The position numbers and the translations under genes were made by a program. From a virus, in the IMG/VR virus record IMGVR_UViG_3300047178_000111, positions 1 through 22,212 of that record: a stretch of 22,212 nt of DNA. One strand, given 5' to 3'. Shown piece by piece: positions 4,074-12,038 of the stretch (positions are counted from its first letter, which is position 1; each line of letters starts with the position of its first letter). The notes beneath the pieces were generated by a model. That model saw only the letters and a program-made list of their open reading frames with translations, was not told the origin of the DNA and searched no databases.

Positions 4074-5920
4074 GCCTGGAAGCCCTCGCAGACACGCTTG
4101 CGCCTAAGCTGGCACAAGCTCCCGCGCACCGTTGGCAGACGATTGAGCTGACAGATTCGATGTCTACCTCGGTCAAGAAGGCAGCGGTTCGTCTGAATGC
4201 AATGGGTAGCCTTTTCTGGTTTAGCAAGTACGTGCTGATGCACAACCGTCTCAGTCCAAACTTCCATGGTTTGCTTTGTCGTGATCTTGAGCACGATTCG
4301 CTAAGACTTGCGTTGGAAGTGCCTCGCGATCATTTCAAAACGACGCTGGCAAGCGTTTCCTGCCCGATGTGGTGGGCGCTTCCGTTCAATGACGACGATG
4401 AAGAGTTGATGCGTAAGCTGGGGTATGGCGATCCGTGGATTCGCTGGATGCGTCGGGCGCACTATTCTTCTACGCGGACGATGATCGCCTCGGAAGTCTT
4501 GGGGAACGCTCGCAAGATTGGGGCGAAGATTTCCGGTCATTACGAGTCCAATGCTCTTTTCAGGATGCTTTTTCCTGAAATAATTCCAAAGAAGACAGAC
4601 AAGTGGAACCAAGACTCCATGACGCAGAACCGTCTGGACAACGAGTACCACGGTGAGGGAACATTTGATTTCATCGGCGTCAAAGGCGCGTTGCAGTCGA
4701 GACACTACGACAGGCAGGTCATTGACGATCCTGTCGGTGAAAAGGCCATCAACTCCGATCTGGTCATGGACACAACTATCCAATGGATTCAGAAACTCCC
4801 GGGTGCATTTGACTCAGACCCAAATGACCCCAATCGTATGGCCGACCAGCTATTCATTGGTAATCGATGGTCGAATCGAGATGTGGGTACTTGGCTGAGA
4901 AAGAACGTCTCAGGTATGCGGTTTGTGACGCATGATGCTGAAGGCGGATGCTGTGCAGAACATGTAGCCGGTACGCCAATCTTTCCTGAAGAGTTCACGA
5001 TGGAAAAACTGGCAGAGATTCGTTCCATCTTTGGCAGTTACTACTATGCAGCGCAGTACAGAAACAACCCGATTGATCCTGAAGCGGTACGGTTCAAGTC
5101 TTCATGGCTACGCAGGTTCACTATCAATGCGTTTGATGTGGGCGGTGTCTCGATTGCCAATTCGCAGCAGTTTGTGAGTACAAGAAATCCCGCCGATGTA
5201 TTGAAGATGCACGAAAAAGAGGAGATGGCGGGTGCCGTTCCTCAAAGACTCGTAAAAGCCATCTGCCACGAGACGCAATCAGGCGAAGTGCTTGATGACA
5301 TTCGTGCGGGTCAGTTGGAGCGCGTAGCTATCCTCGATCCTAACCACTCTGGTGAGGGTGGACGGTCGCGCCATGCAATTGTTGTCCTTGGGATGTACAA
5401 CAACCCACCTCAGCCTCGCAGAATTTACCTGCTGGACGTTTGGGCGGGTTCTACGACCTTCGATACGATGATTGAGAAACTGATTGGTACAAAGGAAGGT
5501 CATCGCGGACTCGCATTGAAGTGGAAGGTACATCACATCTACCTTGAGTCCGAAGTAGCTGGGCAGCAGGGGTGGCTGCGTTTCTTTCAGGATCGCGTTC
5601 GCAACATGGGGGCGCAGGCTAGTTTTACGGTACGGGGTCTAAAGACTGACCGCAGTGCTGGAGGTAAAGACAAGCGCATCATCGGCATGGAAGCTATCTA
5701 CGAAAACGGACTATTTTGGGTTCCTCGTACGGGAGCGGAACAGTTTTTGCAGGAATACGAGACATTTCCAAATGGATCAACAAAGGATATCTTGGACGTG
5801 ATTGGATACAGCCCTCAGACCTGGGGGATGGGTTCGGTAGAGAAAACAAGAGATTTTGTGCGTGAGGAAAACTCGCGGCGTTCGTCTATGATGCAATCAG
5901 TAGGAACCGCAGGATACTAA
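4070..5920 (+). CDS. terL: Terminase large subunit (packaging ATPase/nuclease)
   Basis: 616 residues. The N-terminal ATPase has a Walker A-type motif VPRDHFKTT (84-92) and a Walker B-like QVIDD (216-220). The C-terminal RNase H-fold nuclease shows the expected acidic residues in ILDPN (D423), YLESE (E493) and ILDVIGY (D576). The length is typical. The start is TTG at 4070, coupled to the small terminase stop (TTGA), with GAGGG 6 nt upstream; the next in-frame ATG is at 4160 and would remove about 30 residues. It pumps DNA into the prohead at the portal vertex and cuts the concatemer. The last six codons share an 18-nt near-identical sequence with the gene ending at 8184. Confidence 0.92.
   Translation: MSLEALADTLAPKLAQAPAHRWQTIELTDSMSTSVKKAAVRLNAMGSLFWFSKYVLMHNRLSPNFHGLLCRDLEHDSLRLALEVPRDHFKTTLASVSCPMWWALPFNDDDEELMRKLGYGDPWIRWMRRAHYSSTRTMIASEVLGNARKIGAKISGHYESNALFRMLFPEIIPKKTDKWNQDSMTQNRLDNEYHGEGTFDFIGVKGALQSRHYDRQVIDDPVGEKAINSDLVMDTTIQWIQKLPGAFDSDPNDPNRMADQLFIGNRWSNRDVGTWLRKNVSGMRFVTHDAEGGCCAEHVAGTPIFPEEFTMEKLAEIRSIFGSYYYAAQYRNNPIDPEAVRFKSSWLRRFTINAFDVGGVSIANSQQFVSTRNPADVLKMHEKEEMAGAVPQRLVKAICHETQSGEVLDDIRAGQLERVAILDPNHSGEGGRSRHAIVVLGMYNNPPQPRRIYLLDVWAGSTTFDTMIEKLIGTKEGHRGLALKWKVHHIYLESEVAGQQGWLRFFQDRVRNMGAQASFTVRGLKTDRSAGGKDKRIIGMEAIYENGLFWVPRTGAEQFLQEYETFPNGSTKDILDVIGYSPQTWGMGSVEKTRDFVREENSRRSSMMQSVGTAGY
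5903..5920 (+). repeat. 18-nt repeat at the 3' end of terL (copy 1)
   Basis: GGAACCGCAGGATACTAA here differs at one base from GGAAACGCAGGATACTAA at 8167-8184. Both copies end two genes at their stop codon and encode a final AGY. In each case an ATG follows within 1-2 nt, so the embedded AGGA can serve as a Shine-Dalgarno. Either functional convergence or a small duplication could explain it. Confidence 0.5.
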
Positions 5921-7846
5921 ATGCCCTTACCTGTTGAATTGCCGACAAGCAAGCACTTCCCCGCCGAACGTATGGTGGAGATAGACAAGTACGCCTTCGA
6001 CCGCCTCTCTGCCCTCAAGCAAAGCCTGTCGGACGTGCGCGAGCGCAAGATCACCCAATGGCGGCGTATCTACATGGGAATGCCGCGTGAAAAGGCGAAG
6101 TCCTTCCCTTGGCAGAATGCTTCCAACCTCGTCGTACAACTCGTAGGGTCTTTTGTCGATCAACTCAAAGCAAAGATTCTGATGAGCATCTTCGGCGTTG
6201 ACGATTTGTTTGAGGTTGGTGTCGTTGGAGAGTGGGAGCGCGACGAAAAGGCAGAAGAGCAGAAGGACGCTCTTCAGGAATGGCTCACCTTTTCCGGCTT
6301 GGAGCCGGGATACCTGAATCTCCTGCCAAAGTATTCCGCTTGGGTGTCCACGATGATTCGTTACGGCATGGGAGCGATTAAACTTCTTCCTGAGCGAACA
6401 GTCGAGCAAGTAGCGGCTACGATTGGATCAAATGGCCGTGTCGTTTTCGAAGAGCATGTACGACACGATGGCCCGGTAGCTCTTCCGCTTCAGTTTGAAG
6501 ATTTCTTGATCCCTTTGACGGTGGCGGAGATCGAGCGTTCCCCTTTTACGGCACAACGAGCGAGGATGTCGCGCTTCGACCTTGAATTGCTAAAGCACGA
6601 CAAGACCTATGACAAACTAGCTGTCGAAAAAGTTCTCAAGACTCCTGACCGTCAAGGCCCAGACCGCACGGATAGCGACATTCGCATGGACCAAGGCCAG
6701 CAAAATGGTTCTGGCGGAGAGACGCAGGAAGAGTGGGATATTTTTGAATGCTACTTCCCTTACTCGGTGGCAGGTAAGACGTTTCACCTGATCTATACGC
6801 TTCACTTAGAGACGAAAAGCGTACTCAAAGCTGTTTTCAACTGGCTTCCTGAAAACTCTATTCCGTATATCAAGGCTGTTCTTGGGTACGACGGCGAAAG
6901 GAGCTATGGGCTAGGCTTTTGTGAGATGCTGAAGGACTATCAGGAAGAGGTTTCCGCCATCCATAACCGGCGCGGCGATGCTTCTACCTTGTCCAACACG
7001 AATATCTTCCGCATTGCTTCTGGAACGCAGTTGGATTCGCAGTTTTCGGTGTATCCAAACGCTATTTTCCCCGGCGAAGATGGTGCTTTTGAGGTCATTC
7101 CGCTGGGTCGGCAGGCAAACGAGACGATCAAAGATGAGCAAATGACCCTAAATCTGGCAACAGACAGGGCTGGTGTTGGGCCAAGCTCTTCCGGTTCCGG
7201 CGCTGGTACTGTCTCAAAAAAGGGTGCTTACTCTGCCATGGGAACGTATTCGACCATGCAGGAAGGCGACACCCGAGCAAACTTGAACAAAACAGAGTTC
7301 CGACAGGCGCACATCACTCTTGGAAGGCAAAAAGTCCTTTATGATGCCCATTTCGGGATACCTCAGAGAGATATTGCCGCCTTTGGGAAACGTGGGCCAG
7401 CCTTGGAGAAGGCTCTTGAGAACATCAAGAAGCGTCGTCTTGCATTGCCGGTTCGCCCGGCTACCGGGTCGATCAACAAGGAAGTGGAAAAGCAGAACTT
7501 GATGCTCCTCCTGAACAACGTACGCGCTCACTGGCAGATGGAAGCGCAGATGATTCAGGCGGCGGAGAATCCCATGCTCTCTCCTATGCAGAAAGACTAT
7601 CTTCTGCAAACGGTGATGGCTGGAAACATGCTGATGACCAAGATTATCAAAGACTTTGGTATCAGCGATCCATCGGCCATTCTTCCGACGCCAGCAGGCA
7701 TCGAGAATGCTTCAAAGATGGCGCATCAGGCGGCAGAGCAGCATTCCGAACAGCAAATGCACCAGCCGCAGGGTGGACAGCCGCAAGCACAAGGGGAACA
7801 ACCGCAGGGTGGTCAACCAGAGGCTAAGCAAGGTGCAGCACAATGA
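5921..7846 (+). CDS. Portal protein
   Basis: 641 residues, starting at the base after the terL stop. The position after terL, the length and the N-terminal pattern (helical region, then FPWQNASN and a hydrophobic helix at about 60-95) fit the portal family of podoviruses, whose 12-mer forms the DNA entry channel and binds the terminase. The central part alternates strands and helices; a helical region around 400-520 probably forms stem and crown. The last 35 residues are a low-complexity Gln/Gly/Pro tail with repeated QPQGGQP-like units, probably disordered. The AGGA in the 3' end of terL serves as ribosome site. No catalytic activity is expected. Confidence 0.85.
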   Translation: MPLPVELPTSKHFPAERMVEIDKYAFDRLSALKQSLSDVRERKITQWRRIYMGMPREKAKSFPWQNASNLVVQLVGSFVDQLKAKILMSIFGVDDLFEVGVVGEWERDEKAEEQKDALQEWLTFSGLEPGYLNLLPKYSAWVSTMIRYGMGAIKLLPERTVEQVAATIGSNGRVVFEEHVRHDGPVALPLQFEDFLIPLTVAEIERSPFTAQRARMSRFDLELLKHDKTYDKLAVEKVLKTPDRQGPDRTDSDIRMDQGQQNGSGGETQEEWDIFECYFPYSVAGKTFHLIYTLHLETKSVLKAVFNWLPENSIPYIKAVLGYDGERSYGLGFCEMLKDYQEEVSAIHNRRGDASTLSNTNIFRIASGTQLDSQFSVYPNAIFPGEDGAFEVIPLGRQANETIKDEQMTLNLATDRAGVGPSSSGSGAGTVSKKGAYSAMGTYSTMQEGDTRANLNKTEFRQAHITLGRQKVLYDAHFGIPQRDIAAFGKRGPALEKALENIKKRRLALPVRPATGSINKEVEKQNLMLLLNNVRAHWQMEAQMIQAAENPMLSPMQKDYLLQTVMAGNMLMTKIIKDFGISDPSAILPTPAGIENASKMAHQAAEQHSEQQMHQPQGGQPQAQGEQPQGGQPEAKQGAAQ

Positions 7847-8184
7847 AGAAACACGAGATTTCACAGCAGGACATTGTAGAAAACCTTGCCAACGCAGGGA
7901 GCGAAGAGTGGAGCAAAGCTCTTTCGTCGCGGCTGGAATTGCTGCGCGGCTATTTGTCACAGGATGAATGGACAAAGGGGATAGCTATCTATCTTCGCGC
8001 CATTCAGGGAACAGCTATGCAGAAGATGCTTGGTGAAGCCCTTTCTCACGACACAAACAATTACACACGCGGCTTGATTGCAGCTCTTCAGATCGTTATT
8101 TCCTTGCCGAAAACAATCGAAGCGGCCATTGAGATGGAGTCGAAAAAGACAGATCGCGGCCCTAAAGGAAACGCAGGATACTAA
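7843..8184 (+). CDS. Hypothetical head-module protein (113 aa)
   Basis: A 113-residue, mostly helical protein (SEEWSKALSSRLELLRGYL, MQKMLGEALSHD, LIAALQIVISLPKTIEAAIEM). Its ATG overlaps the portal stop by 4 nt (ATGA), so it is translationally coupled to the portal. It sits between portal and scaffold, where many podoviruses have a small helical protein of unknown role. No signal peptide or catalytic motif is seen. It ends with GNAGY, nearly the same end as terL. Confidence 0.7.
   Translation: MKKHEISQQDIVENLANAGSEEWSKALSSRLELLRGYLSQDEWTKGIAIYLRAIQGTAMQKMLGEALSHDTNNYTRGLIAALQIVISLPKTIEAAIEMESKKTDRGPKGNAGY
8167..8184 (+). repeat. 18-nt repeat at the 3' end of the 113-residue protein gene (copy 2)
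   Basis: GGAAACGCAGGATACTAA matches 17 of 18 bases of the terL end at 5903-5920. Here the first ATG downstream (8186) opens only a 14-codon frame that overlaps the scaffold-like gene start, rather than the gene itself. Confidence 0.5.
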
Positions 8185-8193
8185 CATGGTGTA

Positions 8194-8207
8194 CTATTTC
8201 GAAATAG
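8194..8207 (+). promoter_or_regulatory. 14-bp perfect palindrome abutting the scaffold gene's Shine-Dalgarno
   Basis: CTATTTCGAAATAG is fully self-complementary. Its last two bases are part of the AGGAG (8206-8210) that serves the scaffold-like gene starting at 8217. As RNA it could form a 5-bp stem with a TCGA loop and compete with ribosome binding, or it could be a protein-binding site. Its small size leaves chance possible. Confidence 0.35.
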
Positions 8208-8216
8208 GAGCAACCG

Positions 8217-8909
8217 ATGGCTTGGAATAATCGTGGTCAGATGAGCGCAGAAGAGATTCTAGGCATGAAGCCAGAAGACCTGCGAACAAAACTGGATGGC
8301 GCGGCCTCCAAGGAAGACATCACAGCCGCTACTGACAAGATTGCTGGCCTGGAGGGTTCTCTTGCGGCGATTCAAGCGTCCCTAGCTAAACTTACGACGC
8401 CTCCCCCTGTAGTCGATCCAAATGACGCCGCCGATCTGAATGACCCCACAACGCAGATGCTTACCGACCCGCAGGGGTTTGTGGCGCGTCAGACGCAGAA
8501 CCTGGCAAAGCAATCGGCTGAAACCAAGGCACAGTTGAACGAGATGCGGGCGCGTGGTGCATACCCGGGAGCTTTTTCAAAGTACAACGATGAGTTGATG
8601 AAGTCGGTCAATAACTTCTCTCTCGAGCAGCGAGCGCAGGAAGGTTTCTGGGATTTTCACATTCGCACCTTCATGGGTGATAAGTACATCAAGGGCGAGG
8701 CGACTGGCTCTTATCCTTCTCTCATGGGCAGCGGTTCTGGGTACTCCAGCGTAGGAGCACCCGAAGACCAGAATGGTGGACTTGACCCGCAGGTAGCCGC
8801 TTTTCTGAAGGATCGTGGCGTTCCTCTCGACAAGGCTGCTCAGATCAAGAAGAATATGATCGATAACGGCGAACCGGTTTCCATCGATACCTACAAGAAG
8901 GCGAGCTAA
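8217..8909 (+). CDS. Probable scaffold-like head assembly protein
   Basis: 230 residues with AGGAG (8206-8210) 6 nt upstream. It lies between portal and major capsid protein, where podoviral scaffold genes sit. The N-terminal half is helical with a probable coiled coil (residues about 35-62, ITAATDKIAGLEGSLAAIQA), then a Pro/Asp-rich segment and another helical region (82-115). The C-terminal part holds a helical KDRGVPLDKAAQIKKNMID segment. Acidic, helical, repeat-poor proteins at this place commonly scaffold prohead assembly and are lost before maturation. The assignment is by position and composition; a minor structural protein is the alternative. Confidence 0.55.
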   Translation: MAWNNRGQMSAEEILGMKPEDLRTKLDGAASKEDITAATDKIAGLEGSLAAIQASLAKLTTPPPVVDPNDAADLNDPTTQMLTDPQGFVARQTQNLAKQSAETKAQLNEMRARGAYPGAFSKYNDELMKSVNNFSLEQRAQEGFWDFHIRTFMGDKYIKGEATGSYPSLMGSGSGYSSVGAPEDQNGGLDPQVAAFLKDRGVPLDKAAQIKKNMIDNGEPVSIDTYKKAS

Positions 8910-9571
8910 TGAGCAATCAGGTTGATCTTGACGAAGCGTTGAAGCAGGCTGGTGTAATTGCAACCAAAGCCGCTCCTGTAAAAGAGCCAGAAGTAAAGGC
9001 AACTACGCCCGAAGGCGGGGCTTTCCTTGCTGGCGATGGTCGCATGATGTACAAGTACCACCTCGACGGTCAGACGGTGGTTTTGCCAAAGCCCATCGAC
9101 CAGATGTCGGAAGAGGATTTCTATCAGCTCCCTATCTCCCTTGGAGATTCTCAGGCGGGGCGCCTGCCCCAGACGCTTACGGTGAAGTTCCGCGATCCTC
9201 AATGGGCGGGTCACTGGTTCAATCGCAAAGCACAGGATGGCCGTCGTATATCTGAAGCGAAGGCTTTAGGGTATATTCCTGCTAAGAGGGAAGATTGCGA
9301 GTGGGTGAGTCATTCCCTCAACGACGATGATGGTGCTATTATCGACAATGACTTGGTACTGATGAAGATACACAAGGCCAAGTTGTTTCTTCAGTACAAG
9401 TCGTGGATGGATATTGCCAAACAAAAGGGCGGCAAGGATTCCTACAAAAGCACGGCTGAGAACGTGGTGGGTGGTAGTGCAGGGGGCAAGGTGGAGCATT
9501 ACTTTACGTCTCAGGCAGAAAAAGAATTTTCGGGTCTGGGGCCGGTGGCTCAGTATCCGACAGCAGGCTAA
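8909..9571 (+). CDS. Hypothetical head-module protein (220 aa)
   Basis: 220 residues, ATG overlapping the previous stop by one nucleotide. The N-terminal 35 residues are polar and Lys/Ala/Pro-rich, probably disordered. The middle (45-160) has mixed strands and helices (MYKYHLDGQTVVLPKPIDQM, TVKFRDPQWAGHWFNR). No motif is recognised. It may be an accessory head protein, since it lies between scaffold and decoration-like genes in a tightly packed operon. It ends shortly before an AAGGAG that serves the next gene. Confidence 0.65.
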   Translation: MSNQVDLDEALKQAGVIATKAAPVKEPEVKATTPEGGAFLAGDGRMMYKYHLDGQTVVLPKPIDQMSEEDFYQLPISLGDSQAGRLPQTLTVKFRDPQWAGHWFNRKAQDGRRISEAKALGYIPAKREDCEWVSHSLNDDDGAIIDNDLVLMKIHKAKLFLQYKSWMDIAKQKGGKDSYKSTAENVVGGSAGGKVEHYFTSQAEKEFSGLGPVAQYPTAG

Positions 9572-9583
9572 GGAGAAACCGAC

Positions 9584-10243
9584 ATGGCAGCATTGCTTAC
9601 GACTCATCTTCCGATTGCTCCGGTCAGCACGATCAGCGGCAACCAAGAGAAGACTCAGAGCTTTCTTGAGGGTTCGGGTCAGACATTCAGCCCCGGTACT
9701 CCCGTAACCCTCGGCGCAACAACCGCTGGATATGTCGGTGCTTACTCTGGCACCCCGACCTACGGCCCTCCGGGCAACATCCTCGGCATCACCGCTCTGC
9801 GCGGTCAGAATCTTCCTTCGAACGGTTCAGGCGCGGCTCCGGTATTTGCCGGTTACGGTTTTCCGGGTGGTCAGGGTGCCGTGCAGGATGTCATCAATCA
9901 GCCTTCGGCCTACTCGATCTATCACGGCGCACCGTTCATTACGGGCAGTACGTTGGTCTGGGTGGCTTCGCAGGACACGATATTTGAGGTTCAGGTCGAC
10001 GCCTCAAGCGGTACCACGTACAACGCTACGACAGCCCTTATCGGAACTTCGGTTGGTCTGACCGTGGACGCCAACGGCTTCTGGTACGCTGATCTTGCCA
10101 AGGTGACAGTGGGTACCAACGCAGTCGGTGTGATCGTCTCCCTGAATCCGCTCGATTTTGTACCGGGTTCTACGACAACTCAACAGAACAATGGTCGCGT
10201 TCGTATCGTGTTCGCAGCCAGCGTGATTCAGGTAACCAACTAG
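9584..10243 (+). CDS. Probable head decoration or capsid-stabilising protein
   Basis: 219 residues, strongly beta-rich with many Gly, Thr, Ser and Val and few charged residues. AAGGAG lies about 8 nt before the ATG. The C-terminal half (residues about 130-219) has the pattern FEVQVDASS...ATTALIGTSVGLTV...GFWYADLAKVTVGT...RIVF seen in proteins often encoded immediately before major capsid genes in podoviruses. Position and composition suggest a decoration protein binding the outer capsid surface. A minor structural protein is possible. No cysteines are present. Confidence 0.5.
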   Translation: MAALLTTHLPIAPVSTISGNQEKTQSFLEGSGQTFSPGTPVTLGATTAGYVGAYSGTPTYGPPGNILGITALRGQNLPSNGSGAAPVFAGYGFPGGQGAVQDVINQPSAYSIYHGAPFITGSTLVWVASQDTIFEVQVDASSGTTYNATTALIGTSVGLTVDANGFWYADLAKVTVGTNAVGVIVSLNPLDFVPGSTTTQQNNGRVRIVFAASVIQVTN

Positions 10244-10246
10244 TAC

Positions 10247-10441
10247 ATGGCAACCCTCATCCAATCCGAACTCGATATCGCACAAGGGCGGTTTTCCCCT
10301 CAATGGCTAGCCGGGTTTTTTGATGGAAAAGGAAAGCGCGTAACGCTTCCCAACAAGGTACGCCGTTTTGAACTGATGGATGCAGTACGCACCGAAAATA
10401 ATTCAGGAAAGAGTGGCTATGTAGAGGGGTATCTACAGTAG
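10247..10441 (+). CDS. Small hypothetical head-module protein (64 aa)
   Basis: 64 residues (MATLIQSELDIAQGRFSPQW...), starting 3 nt after the previous stop without a clear Shine-Dalgarno, so translation may depend on reinitiation. The protein is basic in its middle (GKGKRVTLPNKVRRF). It sits directly before the major capsid gene. I do not recognise it. Codon use and tight packing support it as real. Confidence 0.55.
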   Translation: MATLIQSELDIAQGRFSPQWLAGFFDGKGKRVTLPNKVRRFELMDAVRTENNSGKSGYVEGYLQ

Positions 10442-10457
10442 CTAGGAGGGTATTACA

Positions 10458-11417
10458 GTGTCCATGGTTCGTAATCAGTTCTATCAGGCGATGTCTATCG
10501 ATGTTGCCCACAACTTCATCGAGTTCCTGGACTTGAAGCAGCGTTCGGTGGAGTTCCGCTCCGTCTTCAACGTGCTACCTTCCAAGAAGGCCTATGAGGA
10601 CGCCGTTCATTACGCGGGTACCGGCCCCGCACAGCCAAAGGGTGAAGGCGAGCCTGTCTATTACGACAACCTGATTCAGGGTGGCACCCGTCGTTACATC
10701 CATCAGACTTACGGTCTTGGCGTTCGCATGAGCTATGAGCTGATGCAGGACGATCAGACGGGCATGATGGAGCAATCGCCCAAGTCTCTCGTGCAGGGTC
10801 ACATCTTTGCACAAGAGTACACGGCTGGCAACGTCTTCAACCTCGGATTTTCCTCGACGGGTACCCTTACCGATGACGGTGTTTCACTGTTCAACAACCA
10901 GCATCCTCTGCTGGGTGGGAATACAGCCACAAACATCGCTCCGGGTGCTGGAAACTTCTCGACGGCGGCGGGTACCTATCCCAACCGCCCTGCTGTTGAC
11001 GCCGATCTGTCTTTTACCTCTCTTCAGTATGCCACGATGACCTTCCAGCGTATGCCCAACGCTCGCGGCATCTCGGTAGCGACCAAGCCCAAGCACCTGC
11101 GTATCCCGCCTGAGCTCGAGTACATCGCGATTGAACTTCTGGGTTCCGCTGGCAAGCCTTACACTTCTGATAACGAAGTGAACGCACTCGTGGCGGCAAA
11201 CCTGACGTACGATGTTGGCCATTACTACACCTCGCCGTCAGCATGGTATTTGACCGGCAACAAGGATGAGCATCGTTTGATGTTCTACGAGCGTCAGGCA
11301 ATCTACGGTGATTACGACCGCGACTTCGATCAGCAGGCACTGAAGTTCCTGGCGATTAGCCGGTACAGTGCCGGAGCTGATACGTGGATCAACACGTTCG
11401 GAAGCATGGGCCCTTAA
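10458..11417 (+). CDS. Major capsid protein (probable)
   Basis: 319 residues. The GTG at 10458 is chosen because AGGAGG (10444-10449) is 8 nt upstream; an in-frame ATG at 10464 would be 14 nt away. The sequence resembles the Mu gpT-like branch of HK97-fold capsid proteins: an N-terminal helix, FRSVFNVLPSKKAYEDAVHYAGTGP (44-68, given here as a region), then a strand-rich middle containing the GTRRYIHQTYGLGVRMSYEL-type segment at 95-114, a NNQHPLLGG loop near 147-155 and a C-terminal WYLTGNKDEHRLMFYE region near 257-272. Position after the decoration-like protein and size support this. It would form the icosahedral shell and is the expected client of the GroES-like protein. No separate protease gene is visible. 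Confidence 0.8.
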   Translation: MSMVRNQFYQAMSIDVAHNFIEFLDLKQRSVEFRSVFNVLPSKKAYEDAVHYAGTGPAQPKGEGEPVYYDNLIQGGTRRYIHQTYGLGVRMSYELMQDDQTGMMEQSPKSLVQGHIFAQEYTAGNVFNLGFSSTGTLTDDGVSLFNNQHPLLGGNTATNIAPGAGNFSTAAGTYPNRPAVDADLSFTSLQYATMTFQRMPNARGISVATKPKHLRIPPELEYIAIELLGSAGKPYTSDNEVNALVAANLTYDVGHYYTSPSAWYLTGNKDEHRLMFYERQAIYGDYDRDFDQQALKFLAISRYSAGADTWINTFGSMGP

Positions 11418-11421
11418 GTAG

Positions 11422-11451
11422 TTGAAAACATAGGACTTATTCTATTATAAC
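11422..11451 (+). promoter_or_regulatory. Candidate internal promoter of the HNH gene
   Basis: TTGAAA (11422-11427) and TATAAC (11446-11451, 5 of 6 match) are separated by 18 nt. A transcript starting near 11458 would lack the left arm of the hairpin at 11429-11484 and so would leave the HNH start codon free. Both boxes lie in the short gap after the major capsid gene. Confidence 0.45.
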
Positions 11452-11484
11452 TATGTTATAAAAAGTGATAGAATAAGTCCTATG
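11429..11484 (+). repeat. 17-bp perfect inverted repeat enclosing the HNH start codon
   Basis: CATAGGACTTATTCTAT (11429-11445) is the exact reverse complement of ATAGAATAAGTCCTATG (11468-11484). The right arm ends with the ATG (11482-11484) of the HNH gene. Inside the 22-nt loop TATAAC (11446-11451) pairs with GTTATA (11455-11460). In RNA read through from the capsid gene the start codon would be buried in a long stem. No U-run follows, so termination is less likely. Confidence 0.75.
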
Positions 11485-12036
11485 GAAACTAGATTTTGTG
11501 TTGTATGCGAAGAGACGAAGCCCGCATCAAAGTTTGGTTCTGCTGGGAAGAGAGTAAATGTTGATGGAGAGCCTTACAAAAACCACCGCTGCATTGCCTG
11601 CCAAGGTAAAAGAACTAGGGCTAAAAACCGTCTCGATTTCTTTTCGGCGTATGGTGATTCTTGCTCTTGCTGTGGAGAGGATGATTTCCGATTTCTTACT
11701 CTTGATCATGTTGCGGGCGATGGTCGGAATGATAGGAAAACCCTCAAATGTCATCAAATATACGCTCTCGCTCGAAGAAAAGGATACCCAAATTGCTACC
11801 AGATTTTATGTTTCAACTGTAATTCTGGGCGATCAGCGAATGGTGGAATTTGTCCACACAAAGATGTTATATCTAAAGACGAAGCAAAAGAGCGTATGCG
11901 GAAATATGCTGCACCTATTGGTCGCAGCCATGTGGAAAGCAATCACGCTGGAAGATTTTCAAAAGGATTTGATGCTCGCCGCGATCCCGTAAAGGCTTGG
12001 AAAAAATCTGCGGAGGTTAGGCGTAGGGAGTTTTGA
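11482..12036 (+). CDS. HNH endonuclease, probable free-standing homing endonuclease
   Basis: 184 residues with an N-terminal zinc knuckle pair (C6/C9 and C37/C40), then the HNH part: C61/C64, LDHV at 74-77 with the catalytic-type D75-H76, LCFNCN at 109-114 with C110/C113, and a CPH at 124-126. This matches phage HNH nucleases with a GDG and LCFNCN signature. There is no Shine-Dalgarno, and the ATG is the end of a 17-bp stem. The gene is visibly AT-richer than its neighbours and uses AGA/AGG more often, indicating recent insertion between major capsid and the next structural gene. Proteins of this kind nick cognate phage genomes near their own insertion site. The C-terminal 45 residues are basic and may bind DNA. 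Confidence 0.8.
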   Translation: METRFCVVCEETKPASKFGSAGKRVNVDGEPYKNHRCIACQGKRTRAKNRLDFFSAYGDSCSCCGEDDFRFLTLDHVAGDGRNDRKTLKCHQIYALARRKGYPNCYQILCFNCNSGRSANGGICPHKDVISKDEAKERMRKYAAPIGRSHVESNHAGRFSKGFDARRDPVKAWKKSAEVRRREF

Positions 12037-12038
12037 GT

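Noticed and set aside
11558-11992. 144-codon frame overlapping the HNH gene
   Set aside because: Shifted frame within the HNH gene, without a known motif, while the HNH frame holds zinc and catalytic residues.
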